Assembly (NCBI GenBank): GCA_964017065.1
Contig: OZ024787.1
Location: 10,341,666 to 10,405,665 of the forward strand
Reading direction: 5' to 3'
DNA length: 64,000 nt
Origin: Haliclona indistincta
Lineage: Eukaryota > Porifera > Demospongiae > Haplosclerida > Chalinidae
The number at the start of each line of letters is the position of its first letter. Positions within the stretch are counted from its first letter, which is position 1. The notes beneath the pieces were generated by a model. It saw only the letters and a program-made list of their open reading frames with translations. It was not told the DNA's origin and made no database searches. Made by a program: the position numbers and the translations under genes. Positions 45,720 to 57,041 of this stretch are shown here, piece by piece.

Positions 45720-46058
45720 AGAGAGAAGAAGAGAGAGAAGTTATACACATGAATGTGTGTATAAGTACTTTAGTGTCCCATTCATTGAGTGATCTGATGT
45801 TGATGAAGACGTCAGGCTCTCCCTTTGGATCAGCAGGAGGCATCACAGCATCGTACTTACACCTCAATACCATCCCCACGCCATCCTTGAGATAGAACTT
45901 GCGATAACTGGAAAAACCAAAAATAGAGGAAAGAGCTAGAAGAGGGCTAGAAGAGGGATGATTGTACCGATAAGCGACATAAGCAATTTCTTCAGAGTCA
46001 TCCTCAATGAAAGGGTTTGGGTGCTTTAGATGATGAAATCGCCCATATTGTGAAATTT
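44401..46058 (-). CDS. EIF3D: eIF3 subunit D, 3' exons only
   Basis: Five minus-strand exons are visible: about 46058-45968, 45907-45769, 45470-45349, 44733-44553 and 44502-44401. They join in frame as ...[98 protein letters not shown] and [17 protein letters not shown]. That is the conserved C-terminal third of eIF3d, the cap-binding subunit of eIF3, with its acidic tail and a stop at 44401-44403. The first two thirds of the protein are not recognisable in the next 3 kb upstream. The gene is either split by very long introns or truncated by the insertion and duplication around 47-53 kb. The first exon boundary is uncertain. Confidence 0.85.
45508..45740 (+). repeat. (GA)n-(GGGA)n-(GA)n microsatellite
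   Basis: A 230-bp purine tract within an intron of the eIF3d-like gene (45471-45768). It produces artefactual Arg/Glu/Gly and Ser/Leu/Pro frames. Confidence 0.97.
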
Positions 46059-46060
46059 TT

Positions 46061-47207
46061 TTTTTAAATAATCACTCATTCTCTTTAGTAGTACAGGAAA
46101 AAATGGGTCAACCTCTGACTAATTGCAACACATTTTCAACTGTTTCCTACACAGAAAAATGTCCTCTATAACATACTAAAAGTCCAAGGAATCCCGTGAG
46201 GGGAAGTATAAAAAATTGTATGTTTTTTAACCAACATAATAATTCATGAGTTGAGTATTTTGACATAGTCTATAATATTTCCAGTTTTTTTATAACTATA
46301 AGAACTTTTTAACATTCAAAAGGTCAAGTAAAGAGTATTTCTTTGATGATTATTGAAAAAAATCTATAATTATATGATTGTGACAAAGTCCTTTGTCTAT
46401 GTGTAGCTTGTGGTATAGGACTGTATGTGTGTACTAAGTAGGTGTTAACTGTCATTGGTTAGTTGTGTAATATACTTTTGTGTTATTGTATCTTGATCTT
46501 TAGTGGTGTGCCCATTAGTTTTGTATCACTGATTGGTCTGTTTGTGAGTTTTCGTATCTTGATTTGTCAGAGTTGTTGGTATTTTAAGTGTGTGTTGTAA
46601 GGAATATTATCGATCTAAGTCGTGGACAACTTGAAATTGCGACAATAATGTTCTCTGTCAATCTGTTCAATCTATACTATCTTCATCAACTTCGTCATCA
46701 TACTCCATCTGGTCTGAGTTTGTGCAACCAGATCCCTTGCAGTTGCCACATGCAGGAGAGCACATTATAATATATTATGCTTTTTACAAGTACACTGTGG
46801 TAGAAGGAGCCCACCCCAGGGATTTTCCTTATTCAAGCTTCACTATTATTATAGAACCTTCTAGATAATTCTTTTCCTTTCTAATATTTTATAGACCTTA
46901 CTTGACACTTCTAGATTATTCTACTTCTAGAGCCTTCTATTTACTATAAATACTATTCTTTTTGTAATGTAAAATCAGTTACCAATTCAGTACCATTTCA
47001 CTGAGTTATCCGTTCTACGTCGAATACGAGCAACTACCCCTTGGCTCTATCACATACACCTCATGCTGCTACAATCAGTCTGGTATGCAGTTAAAACCTG
47101 ATTACATAGTAGTTCTTCTGGTGCTGGAGGCAAGTCAGCGAGTATTGGAATAGCTAGCGTACTGCATTTTCCACAAAATTGCAAAACAAACTGCCATTTT
47201 AGAGTAA
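46061..47207. other. intergenic, no gene seen
   Basis: AT-rich DNA with no supported ORF. I looked here for upstream eIF3d exons and found none that I could recognise. Confidence 0.5.
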
Positions 47208-49049
47208 GGGTCATTCCATATCATTTCAACAACTTTTTGGCATGACCCTCTGGGATTTTCTCGAAACTTGGTATTGTTGAACCCCACATGGTCATATGAT
47301 GCCATAACAAGTTTAAGCTTGATACCTTGTATGGTTTCTTTTAAAACCCTGATTGCATTTTCGACAATATTTCCTACTACTTGCTGTTTAACTATTTATA
47401 ACTTTGTCTTATTTTGTCCTATCAGCAAACTAAAAACATCGCATTGAAGCTGAATAATTGCTCTTTCATATGACGTGCAACACATAGTGCATCGCATGTC
47501 GTAACTATTTAGCCACGCCCACAAACTTTGATCTTTGATTCTTTAAAAAAACGCTGCGTCAATTTTCATTTTAACGGATGTAATTTAATAGTAGTCTATT
47601 AGCTACTTGTAAACCAAATTTCATGTTGGGACACAAATGGGAAGGTTAGTTTGCAAGCTTTATTAGAAAAAATGGGTATAATTGGGTACTACTTGGACAC
47701 CAATCAACACATTGAGAAGACTTGGGCTAGCTGTTTGATGACTTAGGATAGCTGCTTATTGAATCTACAGGTATGTTGATGTCAAGAATTTCAATTATTC
47801 AATATTATGTGAACAATTTTTAATCGAAATTGCTTTGATCACACAAGCCAACTGACATAATTTTGTGTTCTTGAATCAACGATAGTAGACAATCAGTAAA
47901 GTAACCTTTCTTGTTGAAGCCAGTTGACAATAGACCGATCATGCCATAGCTGTTTTACAGGGTTTTGTGGTGTTTTACTTGTTACGATACAAAGCCCTAT
48001 ACAATGCTAAACATTTTGCTGAAAATCGAACTTAATTAGAAAAAATAAATTGCTAAAGCACTTCTGGTATACAAACTGTGATTGTATCGTGATTATGAAC
48101 ATAGTCTGAATTTTTTGACTACATGGTTTAACTAGCAAACCTAGGTAATGAATAACACAAAATTAATTGAATAATTGAGTATTATTTCATTAAAATTACA
48201 TTCAAATTAATCTTATTACTTATAAAGACTGCTTGTTGCTTTGCTACCTAATTTTTGTCATAGAAAAATTTATATCTCAATCTCTTTGTTCATTACTTGA
48301 AAACACTACATGCATTATCCCACGATTATTTCTGATGATTCTGAAGGCAGCAGCTGGGTTGTTGCATAGTACCTTTGATTTAGTACGTGCAGTATGGTAC
48401 GTGTGATTGAAACATCAGTGATAAATGTACAATTATAAACTAGATATTTATCATTTTGCATGTTCTAATATCTCAAAAATGGGCTAAATATTTCCTAGTG
48501 GTTCATAAACATACACACAACATCTATTTTGTCAAGGAATTTTGATAATCAATAGTTTTCTATAATAGAACCATCAGCTACACTGGCTTTGAAGAGGATA
48601 GCGCTAGGTTCCCATTTGTGTCCCAACATGAAATTTGGTTTAGAAGTAGCTAATAGACTACTATTAAATTACATCCATTTAAAATGAAAATTGAAGCAGC
48701 GTTTTTTTAATAATCAAAGATCAAAGTTTGTGGGCGTGGCTAAATAGTTACGATATGTGATGCACTATGTGTTGCACGTCATACGAAAGAGCAATAATAT
48801 TGTTCAGCTTCAATGTGATGTTTTTAGTTTGCTGATAGGAATAAATAAGACAAAGTTATGAATAGTTAAACAGTAATAAGTAGGAAATATCGTCGAAAAT
48901 GCAATCAGGGTTTAAAAAGAAACCATACAAGGTATCAAGCTGAAACTTGTTATGGAATCATATAACTATGAGGGGTTCAACAATACCAAGTTTCGAGAAA
49001 ATCCCAGAGGGTCATGCCAAAAAGTTGTTGAAATGATATGGAATGACCC
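47208..49049. mobile_element. long-TIR element, GGGTCATTCC family
   Basis: The arms 47208-47655 and about 48607-49049 are inverse copies with roughly 90% identity, starting GGGTCATTCCATATCATTTC. GTAA lies on both outer sides, a possible 4-bp target duplication. The 950-bp centre has no ORF worth calling, so the element is non-autonomous. It is not present near MATH copy A. Confidence 0.85.
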
Positions 49050-49577
49050 GTAAGTCAAATTTCCGACTAAGTACTAAAGGGTTAAGGAGAGTATGATGAT
49101 TGATATTTCATTGTCTGTGCACTGCAAGTATCAAACGTTTGCAAGCAGCTGACCAAAACATATTAGTTACTATCCAGTTGGGAATGTTCTATAATGAGCT
49201 CTTAGTTCTCCGCTATTGCTTGACTTAATGAATTTAATTTCATCAAAAATTAATTTGTCTTTACAATCAAACAAACATGTAATAGCAAACATAACTACAC
49301 AGGTAGTTACAAGTATAGTTACAAGTATAGTACAAGTATAATACAAGTATAGTTATCAGCAAAAATGATCACAAGCAAATCAAACAATACGATTACAAGA
49401 CAAGCAAATTAATTTTCATTACATTATATTACAGCCTTTCACATCAATTTTGTAGATTCTGAATCGCAGGCAATCGTCTTGAAGATACTCTGTGTTGGTA
49501 GAGCGATTGTAGCGTAAGGAAGAGTGCGATATAAACGTATGAAGTCCCCAAACCAGTCCCTCTTCTCCTTCAACTAC
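49050..49577. other. 3' flank and lost C-terminus of MATH copy C
   Basis: 49080-49300 resembles the copy A and B flanks. From 49577 to the ancestral stop codon (49429-49431) the old MATH6 C-terminus remains readable without further breaks, after the premature stop. Confidence 0.75.
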
Positions 49578-52500
49578 TCATACCATACGATTGGATACTC
49601 GGACTTTGATGGTTTTCATAACAAATCTCCTGTTATCGCACCAGTTTATTAGCATAATACTAATATCACCAACAAACGGCCAGCGCAACCGATCATCATA
49701 TTCACCTGCCATGATCTGAATAAACACTGAAACGTGTGTATTTTTGCCATTACCAAAACCATCTGCATGTACAACAAGGCACATCTTGTAGCCACATGGG
49801 TGAGTGTAAAATGGAGCACTGTTAAAGCAGTTGGCAAAATGCTTACGTTTTGAAAACTCATTCACTGTGCACTCAAACACTGACTGGTAGACATGGCGAG
49901 GATTTTGCCAAGTAGGAGTTTTCAGCAGAAGAGGGGTGGAATAGACAGTTACTTGTTTTACTCGAAATTGTAGTGAATCATTTCGAAGATACTCAGTGTT
50001 GGTAGAGCGGTTGTAGCGTAAAGATGAATGCGATATGAACTGAGAATATCCCCAACGCTTTCCAAGATCTCCTTCAATAACTCTTACTAAACCACTAGAT
50101 GCATCGATATTAAGTGTCTTCTCGTGATGTCCTTTGTTCTCAATCCAATTTAGGAGCATTAACTCAACAACCCCAGCAAACGGCCATTGCAACCGTTCAT
50201 CATTATCACCTGACATGATAGTGACAAACACTGAAACATTTTCAACTTCACCTTCACCATTGGCAAATACTTTAAGGCACATTTTGTAGCCCTTGTAGTG
50301 AGAGTAAAAAGGAGTACTATAAAAGGTGTTATTGAACTGCTTGCGTTTCAAAAAGTTGTTCAGTGTAAATTCACACACTGACTGGTAGACAATGCATGGA
50401 TCTTGCCAGGATGGAGTCAAGAGTGAACGAGGACTCAAGGGAGTGGAATAGACGGCTATTTCCTTCACTTGCAAACGCAGTGAGTCGTTTAGAAGATACT
50501 CAGTGTTAGTGGATCGGTTGTAGCGCAAAGATGAGTGTAATATGAATTGAGGTTGTCCCCAAGAATTTCCATAATCTCCTTCAAGGACTCGCACTAAACC
50601 ATTGAGTGCATAAATTGAAACGGAATTCTTGTAGTGTCTCTTGTCTTCTCGCCAATTTAGTAGCATAAATTCAATATCCCCAACAAGCGGCCATTGCAAA
50701 TGTTCATCATTATCACCTGTCATAAGCTGGGCATACACTGAGACATGTGTATCCTTACCACTACCAAAACCATTGGCATACACTTTAAGGCGCATCTGGT
50801 AGCCATGTTGGTGGGTATAAAATGAAGGACCATAAAATGTGTTGTTGAATTGCTTGCGCTTTGAAAATTCATTCAATGTAAATTCACACAATGACTGAGA
50901 AACACTGTGAGAATTTTGCCAAGAAGGGACCTTAAGTGGGAAAGGAATGGAATATACAGCCACTTGTTCCACTCGTAGGCGCAGAGAATCATTGCAAAGA
51001 TATTCTGTATTGCTGGCTGGATCATAGGCGAGTGAGGAATGGGAGATGAACTGCTGATATCCCCAACCCTTTCCTGTCACACCTTCCAGAATTCTAATAA
51101 ATTCACTGGACGGATTAATTGGGAAAGTCTTTCTGAAGTGTCCCTTGTCTTCACGCAAGTTTAACAGCATAATATTGATGTCTCCAACAAATGGCCATTG
51201 CAACTGGCTATCATTATCACCCGCTATGAGGCGAACATACACCGTAACGTGAGTGCCCTTGCCACTACTATCACCATTGGCATACACTTCAATGCACATC
51301 TTGTAGCCTTGTTGGTGCGTATAAAACAAAGGACTGTAATATTTGCTGTTTAACTCCTTGCGTTTTGAGAATTCGTACAGTGTAAATTCACACACTGAAT
51401 TTTGGCAGGAAGAACTTTTAAGCTGAATGGGGGTGGAGTAGACAGCTACTTGCTTTATTCGAAAATGCAGAGAGTCACCGTGAAGATACTCTGTGTTAGT
51501 AGAACAGTTGTAGGATAGGCTGGAATGTGATACAAATTGAGGTAAGCCAAATGCCATCCCACATGTTCCTTCAGTAACTTTATCAAGACCACTGACTACA
51601 CCAATTGACAAAGTCTTAATGTGATGCCCCTTGTCTCTCCTCCAGTTAACCAATTCAACAACTATATCTCCAACAAACGGCCATTGCAATTGGTCATCAT
51701 TATCACCTGCCAAAATTTGGACATAAACGGAAACGTGTGTACCTTTCCCGCTACCTTCTCCATTAGTATACACAGAAAGGCACAACTTATAGCCATGTTG
51801 ATGAGTATTAAAAAATGAACTGAAGAATCGATTTTTAAGCTGCTTGCGCTTCGAAAATTCAGTTAAAGTGAATTCACATATTGACTGGGAATGCTGCAAA
51901 AAAGGAGCAGGTACCACTAGAGGGCTGATGTGGGAGTGAATAGTAGCTGTATTAACTCTCAATCGTATCGAGTTGTTTTGGAGATACACCGTGTTAGTGG
52001 AGCGGTTGTAGGAGAGGAGCAAGTGATGGATGAATTGACTAGATCCTGGTGACATCTTGGTACCATTCTTAGCCACTCGATAATATTCACTGTTCATAGT
52101 CACAGTTCGTTCATGATTACCCTTGTCCTCCCTCCAGTTGAGAAGCTCAATAGCGACATCCACTTCCAGAGGCCACGCCAGCTGATCATCGTGCTTCGCT
52201 TTTAAAAGACCTACAAAAACGGACATATGCGAGCCTTTTCCAAGATCTTTTCCATTAGGATACACAACTAGACACAGTTTGTAGCCATGTGGGTGCGTGT
52301 AGAAAGGTTGACTAACCCACTCGGTGTTAGCTTTTTTTATCTTCAGGAAGTCATTAATACGAAACACAATCGGCAGTAACCTGAATTCAAGTTTGCTACA
52401 ATAGGTTCTCGTGTGGCTCTCTATCGCAGAGCTAAGAACGCGCTTACCACACCCAAGGGGGCAATCAATCAAAATGTAATCGCATCTCGTCGACGATCGC

Positions 52501-52820
52501 GAAGGATCTAAGTGCTCTTTTAAGTACATTAGGTCCCCCATCCACTGGCAGCCCTCCTCATGGTGCTCGCAGCGTACCTTAAGGCTGTTCACTTGGCGCT
52601 GAAAGTGCTTGTTTAGTCGCGCGTCCTTTGCGCCGTTTGGTTGGCGACACTCAGGACATTGATCTTTACCGCTAGCCAGTAAGCGACCACGACACGTGTA
52701 ACACAGATAATGGCCGCATTCGGTAAGGAACGGTTGTAACAGCGGCTCAACGCAAATTGGACAGAGGTACTCGTTAGGTGGCTCACTGACAAACTTGTAA
52801 TCATTAGCAACGGAGTCCAT
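49578..52820 (-). CDS. RING / TRAF-zinc-finger / MATH protein (copy C), C-terminally truncated
   Basis: 1080 residues in one frame with the same RING, zinc finger and MATH order as copy A. The first three MATH domains and N-terminus are almost identical to A; domains 4-6 differ at many residues (for example YQMRLKVYANGFGSG versus YKMCLKVYANGDGSG). A TGA replaces the CGA (Arg) codon after VRVSNRMV, removing about 50 residues, the last half of MATH6. The sequence after the stop still encodes the lost end in the same frame. C>T in a CpG is the simplest cause. The protein may be functional with five complete MATH domains, or the gene may be dying. Confidence 0.85.
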   Translation of the reverse strand: MDSVANDYKFVSEPPNEYLCPICVEPLLQPFLTECGHYLCYTCRGRLLASGKDQCPECRQPNGAKDARLNKHFQRQVNSLKVRCEHHEEGCQWMGDLMYLKEHLDPSRSSTRCDYILIDCPLGCGKRVLSSAIESHTRTYCSKLEFRLLPIVFRINDFLKIKKANTEWVSQPFYTHPHGYKLCLVVYPNGKDLGKGSHMSVFVGLLKAKHDDQLAWPLEVDVAIELLNWREDKGNHERTVTMNSEYYRVAKNGTKMSPGSSQFIHHLLLSYNRSTNTVYLQNNSIRLRVNTATIHSHISPLVVPAPFLQHSQSICEFTLTEFSKRKQLKNRFFSSFFNTHQHGYKLCLSVYTNGEGSGKGTHVSVYVQILAGDNDDQLQWPFVGDIVVELVNWRRDKGHHIKTLSIGVVSGLDKVTEGTCGMAFGLPQFVSHSSLSYNCSTNTEYLHGDSLHFRIKQVAVYSTPIQLKSSSCQNSVCEFTLYEFSKRKELNSKYYSPLFYTHQQGYKMCIEVYANGDSSGKGTHVTVYVRLIAGDNDSQLQWPFVGDINIMLLNLREDKGHFRKTFPINPSSEFIRILEGVTGKGWGYQQFISHSSLAYDPASNTEYLCNDSLRLRVEQVAVYSIPFPLKVPSWQNSHSVSQSLCEFTLNEFSKRKQFNNTFYGPSFYTHQHGYQMRLKVYANGFGSGKDTHVSVYAQLMTGDNDEHLQWPLVGDIEFMLLNWREDKRHYKNSVSIYALNGLVRVLEGDYGNSWGQPQFILHSSLRYNRSTNTEYLLNDSLRLQVKEIAVYSTPLSPRSLLTPSWQDPCIVYQSVCEFTLNNFLKRKQFNNTFYSTPFYSHYKGYKMCLKVFANGEGEVENVSVFVTIMSGDNDERLQWPFAGVVELMLLNWIENKGHHEKTLNIDASSGLVRVIEGDLGKRWGYSQFISHSSLRYNRSTNTEYLRNDSLQFRVKQVTVYSTPLLLKTPTWQNPRHVYQSVFECTVNEFSKRKHFANCFNSAPFYTHPCGYKMCLVVHADGFGNGKNTHVSVFIQIMAGEYDDRLRWPFVGDISIMLINWCDNRRFVMKTIKVRVSNRMV

Positions 52821-52922
52821 GATAATAGTAGTAAAACTTGATCAACAGTCTTCCCTGCACCATATAGATTTTCTGCTCCTCCCTGTCTCTGCAAAGGCGG
52901 GTAGAGTCCTCGCTTGGCGATC

Positions 52923-53115
52923 GAGGCGCGCCTACCTACTAGATTTATAGATATACTGCAGTTTGCAAGTTGGCCCTTGTCAGGATAGTTGAATGTGCGG
53001 TTAGCCTGTGATAACAGCTTCGCACAATATTATCATCAGGTGTGGCTACTAACCACACCTGATGACCGTTGACTATGACAACCAACTTGTAGAGGCGCGC
53101 CTACCTAGTAGATTT
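52923..53115 (+). repeat. direct repeats and hairpin upstream of copy C
   Basis: Copy 2 of 24274-24466, almost identical. Confidence 0.6.
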
Positions 53116-53284
53116 GGATTCACAACCGTTGCCATGGCAACCACGTGATAACTATATGGACGAATATCGACAACTAAACCCTAAAAACCTTCTCCTAACT
53201 GCGCAAAGGGAGGACACAGTCCGATTATGTAATTGACGGTTGTAAAAGAGGATTCCGCATTTGTCAATTGCACGTTGTCGCAGC

Positions 53285-53409
53285 AAGCCGCTGATGTAGG
53301 GATACTTGGGATTTTTACATTTGCAAGCATTATTCCATCTTGTTCCTTAACTTTTGCAAGCATCATCCCTACACTTTTTAGTTTTTTTTATTAAAACTTT
53401 TTTACTTTT
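53285..53409 (-). mobile_element. solo MITE arm, copy 2
   Basis: Duplicate of 24636-24760. Confidence 0.75.
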
Positions 53410-53524
53410 AGATGGTGGCCGAATATAGGTGGTTTACAGGAGCGGTTACTTTTTATCAAAAGTGTCGTTGTTTTTTTTGAGGCAGAAACTTATCAAGAAA
53501 CTGAAGTTTGTATAAAGCTATCTT

Positions 53525-54089
53525 TATAGAGGTTGTGCGTGTGACGTCACAAATCGAACGCACGTGATGCACACCGTGGCGATTTTGAGTGTCAACTGCA
53601 AGAAACAACGCGCTCTGCTCTCGTTTGTAAGCTGCACCGCTCAGTAAAAGTGGACTAGCAGTCTTGCTTAGTACCAGGGCTACACAGAAGACGAAATAAA
53701 GAAGTGCGGCAGAGCAAGAATAGCGACTTTATTTAAACAGACCTTTCAGTCGCCAGGCTTCGCTCGTACAGTACGTACGAGTCCTTGTAGTCTATACCAC
53801 GTCAAAGCAGTGTTGTTAGAACGGCTTCAACCATCTGGATACCGTACCTCGAACCGGGAGGAAAGTGCTGCCGACGGTTCCACGAGAGAGCCCTTGCTTG
53901 GTGCATAGAGCTTGTAGTATTCTTGTATTCCACCTAGCAGTGCTTGTTTGCACCATAGCGTGACTGTACAGCTTTATCTAGCTATCAAGAATGCTAAAGT
54001 ACTTCTTGTCTGACACTCAAAATGGCGTCGTAGCAACGGTTACTAACACGAAAAATGTGCGTCAAAGTTGTATGTGCGCAACCTCTATA
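53525..54089. mobile_element. TATAGAGGTTG MITE, copy 2
   Basis: Duplicate of 24876-25440 with very few base differences (for example CACACCGTGG for CACTCCGTGG). Confidence 0.65.
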
Positions 54090-54144
54090 GACAAGTGTGA
54101 ATTTATAGATGACAAGTAATAAAAACATTTTAACCAAGATGCAA

Positions 54145-54368
54145 GAGATTTAGGGTTGGTACATTTGTCGAAAAAGAATGGAAACAAGATTTTGAAATGA
54201 AAAGGATTGTAACAATAGCAGTGTATGTAATGCTACCTCCCTATTAAATTAACCACAACTATCGAAAGCAGTTAATTTAGCATTACGTACACTGCTATTG
54301 TTACAATCCTTTTCATTTCAAAATCTTGTTTCCATTCTTTTTCGACAAATGTACCAACCCTAAATCTC
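54145..54368. repeat. 91-bp inverted repeat, copy 2
   Basis: Duplicate of the hairpin at 25496-25719. Both arms are unchanged, at 54145-54235 and 54278-54368. Confidence 0.9.
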
Positions 54369-54936
54369 GGCCATCGGTAAAACCCGGAAACCCGGAATCA
54401 AATTTTGTGTGACATTACAGAAAAATTGACTGTGAAACTCGCTCCGACTCGTACTCGTCCAGAACGCTTGCTCCACGCACGGTGCTTGCATGTAGTACTA
54501 GTGCGCAAGCATACTCAGCTTCGTCTCGGTACTATAGCATGGCTGAAGACAGCAGCAACAACAGTCTGTGGATGCCTGCTCGCTCAGGCTCATCGCACTC
54601 GAGCGGCTAACCTCGCCCGCCTGGTGATTCCACGCTTGACTTACAACTCCAAGTTACTACATAGTGAGCAACATGCATGAAAAAAGTCAGCTAGACAGCT
54701 GGCTAATCGTTTGCTGGCGTTGCTGGGCTCAGTATTGTACGTGCTGTAATCCGACTCGTGGTGAGCCTGAGCGAGCAAACCGCCACAGCGTCATATGCTT
54801 CAGCAGCATAGTACTATAGGAGCCTTGTGTCACCGTCTCACGTCTAGCTAGCCTCCAGCTGCTAGCATATCAGTGTATCGCCGTGAGCGAAACATGACAC
54901 GTACGACATCGATCGCGCTGTGCGAGCATGGACAAT

Positions 54937-55298
54937 AGAGAATTTTAGTTTGGCGTTTCCGGGATGCGGGGAAACGGGTAACTCCCACACGTGGCGAATT
55001 CAAGCGAAGATAATTTTAGTTCATACACAACGAACGGCTGGCCTAGATAGCTCGGCTTCGACTGCTTTAGTGACGAATATGTCGACTGGATCCAAGTAAG
55101 TTGCTGTTACTGGCTGTGCAGCTTAACTGTGCTTTATGTTAGGCGCGATTCAGACGACGTGTTAGAGATGCTTGGCTATGCTGGTCGAGAACGTGTCTTC
55201 GGATAGTGAAGCAGAAGCTATCTGCATTTGGTTCTACAAAAGAGAAAGGCGAAAGATTTGGAAGAGAAAAGTGTGACTGCACTAGACGCAATTAGCCT
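54937..55298. other. copy-2-specific 362-bp segment
   Basis: It replaces the 14 bases at 26287-26300 of copy 1, which include the tip of the left TIR of the TAGGTGGACT element. Its right edge repeats GACGCAATTAG twice. Inside, a Met codon (MSTGSK) is followed by a GTAAGT donor-like site and further open frame, which looks like a captured 5' exon. I do not recognise it. Confidence 0.6.
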
Positions 55299-56657
55299 TA
55301 GACGCAATTAGTTTACGGAGAATTATACGGAAGTTGCGCTGACATCCTCGTAACGGGCTAATGACGAGCGCCTAAGAAGACGCGTACTGCGTGTACTAAA
55401 GCAGCGACGCCACTCTTCTACGTTTTATCAGACGAATGAAAAGTATTCTATGGAGACCTAACATGTTATGTCTGTGTGTAAACAGGCAGTTTACTACCCA
55501 AGTGTACATTTGCACTCGCAGAGCAAGTAAAATGCACTCGAACAACGCGATATGCTAAACTTGTGCAGGCTAATCTCTGAAAGAGTAAACTCCTTAGCCT
55601 TAGATTTCCATTACTGATTTGCTTCATTGATACGTCCATTGGGTCTAACAAGAATTATAATCAGTAGTTGTTCGAATCAATAGTTACAGACTCATTCCAA
55701 CATGAAATATTTCGTTTTAGTACCTGAACCTGTGCAGGGTAATCTCTGAAACAGTAAACTCCTTAGCCTTAGATTTCTATTACTGATTTGCTTCATTGAT
55801 ACGTCCATTGGGTCTAACAAGAATTAAAATCAGTAGTTGTTCGAATCAATAGTTACAGTACTCATTCCAACATGAAATATTTCATTTTAGTGCCTGAACT
55901 TGTGCGGGGTAATCTCAGTAGCCACTTAGTTACGCACTAAACAATTTTTACCATGCTCACTGCAACTGGTGTGGCTACTGGGTAGTCTGGGTCCACTAAT
56001 AGTCATCATAAAAACTTAATTAAAATCCACACAACAGTAACTTTCTGTTAGCTACTATTACTAGCCACACATAGTGAATGGACCAGCATCTCTCACTCTA
56101 TGTAATTTATACAAGTCAGTGAGCATATAGGACTCAACTTTTACACATAAACATTTAAAATACAGTATAGAGCTTGTTCTTTGGCTGGTGTCTGACTCCC
56201 ACTGGCTGACTAGGATTCGTTTTACACTCTTAGACGACATCAACTCAACTTCTGATACTGTCCGCACACTAACACATGCCTTGTTACTGTCAACTTAAAG
56301 TTTGAGAGTCACCACTGCAGGCACTGCTGCATAACTCGTGTAGCTAGACGTCAGTGGCGGTACCGGCTGTCTGTTGAAGCGGTAAGTCGACTCTTGCAGC
56401 TGCCACCGTCGGTTCCTGCTCACCGAGTAGTTCTCATAATGATAGTAGATTATAGGCCTAGCCAGATTTTCACATAAAGCGTCTTCTTTCTCAAGAGAAT
56501 GGCTATTTCTGACGGCATATTCACAGTGATTCAGCTGTATCCAGTAGGCGCCATTTTACGGGTTTCCGTACATTTCTCCGTTATACCCGTTAGTAGGCCA
56601 TTACGCGGATAGGTTTTCAAATTTCTCCGTAATCTAATTGCGTTTCCAGTCCACCTA
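55299..56657. mobile_element. TAGGTGGACT element, copy 2 (left end missing)
   Basis: Matches 26301-27657, including the 169-bp tandem repeat (about 55557-55915). It lacks the left tip because of the 54937-55298 segment. The right end is complete. Confidence 0.7.
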
Positions 56658-57038
56658 AATAATAGTTAGAGAGCGCATCCGAGGATCTACGCGATTTAGA
56701 AGCCCGAGAGCCGTTGCTATATAGCGTCCGAGCGTAGCGAGGGCGCTATGGTAACGGCGCGAGGGCTTCTACATCGCGTAGATCCGATTGGATGGGCTGT
56801 CTAACTGATTTAGACCATAGCAACAGCAAACAGAAACGACGCGAACGACGAGGACTAGGAAGGCAGGACACGCGAGCGCTGTTAAAATTATTCAGTAGAA
56901 CTCCGCGCACAGAACCGTAATCTGCGCCGTGTGGTGGGATTCCATTATGAAGTCGCGGCAGTGGCGGGATTCCATTATGAGATTTATGGACCCGCAGCTA
57001 CGCAACCTGATTGGTCAACATCGCTTAGCTGTGGTCTA
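56658..57038. mobile_element. copy-2-specific 381-bp insertion
   Basis: Inserted exactly at the right end of the preceding element, after CCACCTA; CTA closes it on the right. Its left 140 bp form a hairpin (GTTAGAGAGCGCATCC ... GGATGGGCTGTCTAAC), with an inner palindrome around ATCTACGCGAT. The right part repeats GGCGGGATTCCATTATGA-like sequence. Absent from copy 1. Confidence 0.75.
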
Positions 57039-57041
57039 AGG

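Noticed and set aside
45401..45895. Arg/Glu/Gly-rich and Ser/Leu/Pro-rich ORFs
   Set aside because: Created by the (GA)n/(GGGA)n tract in the eIF3d intron; the only coding part there is the flanking eIF3d exons on the minus strand.
46588..46770. 60-aa plus-strand ORF
   Set aside because: No similarity recognised, not part of the eIF3d gene, and of a length expected by chance.
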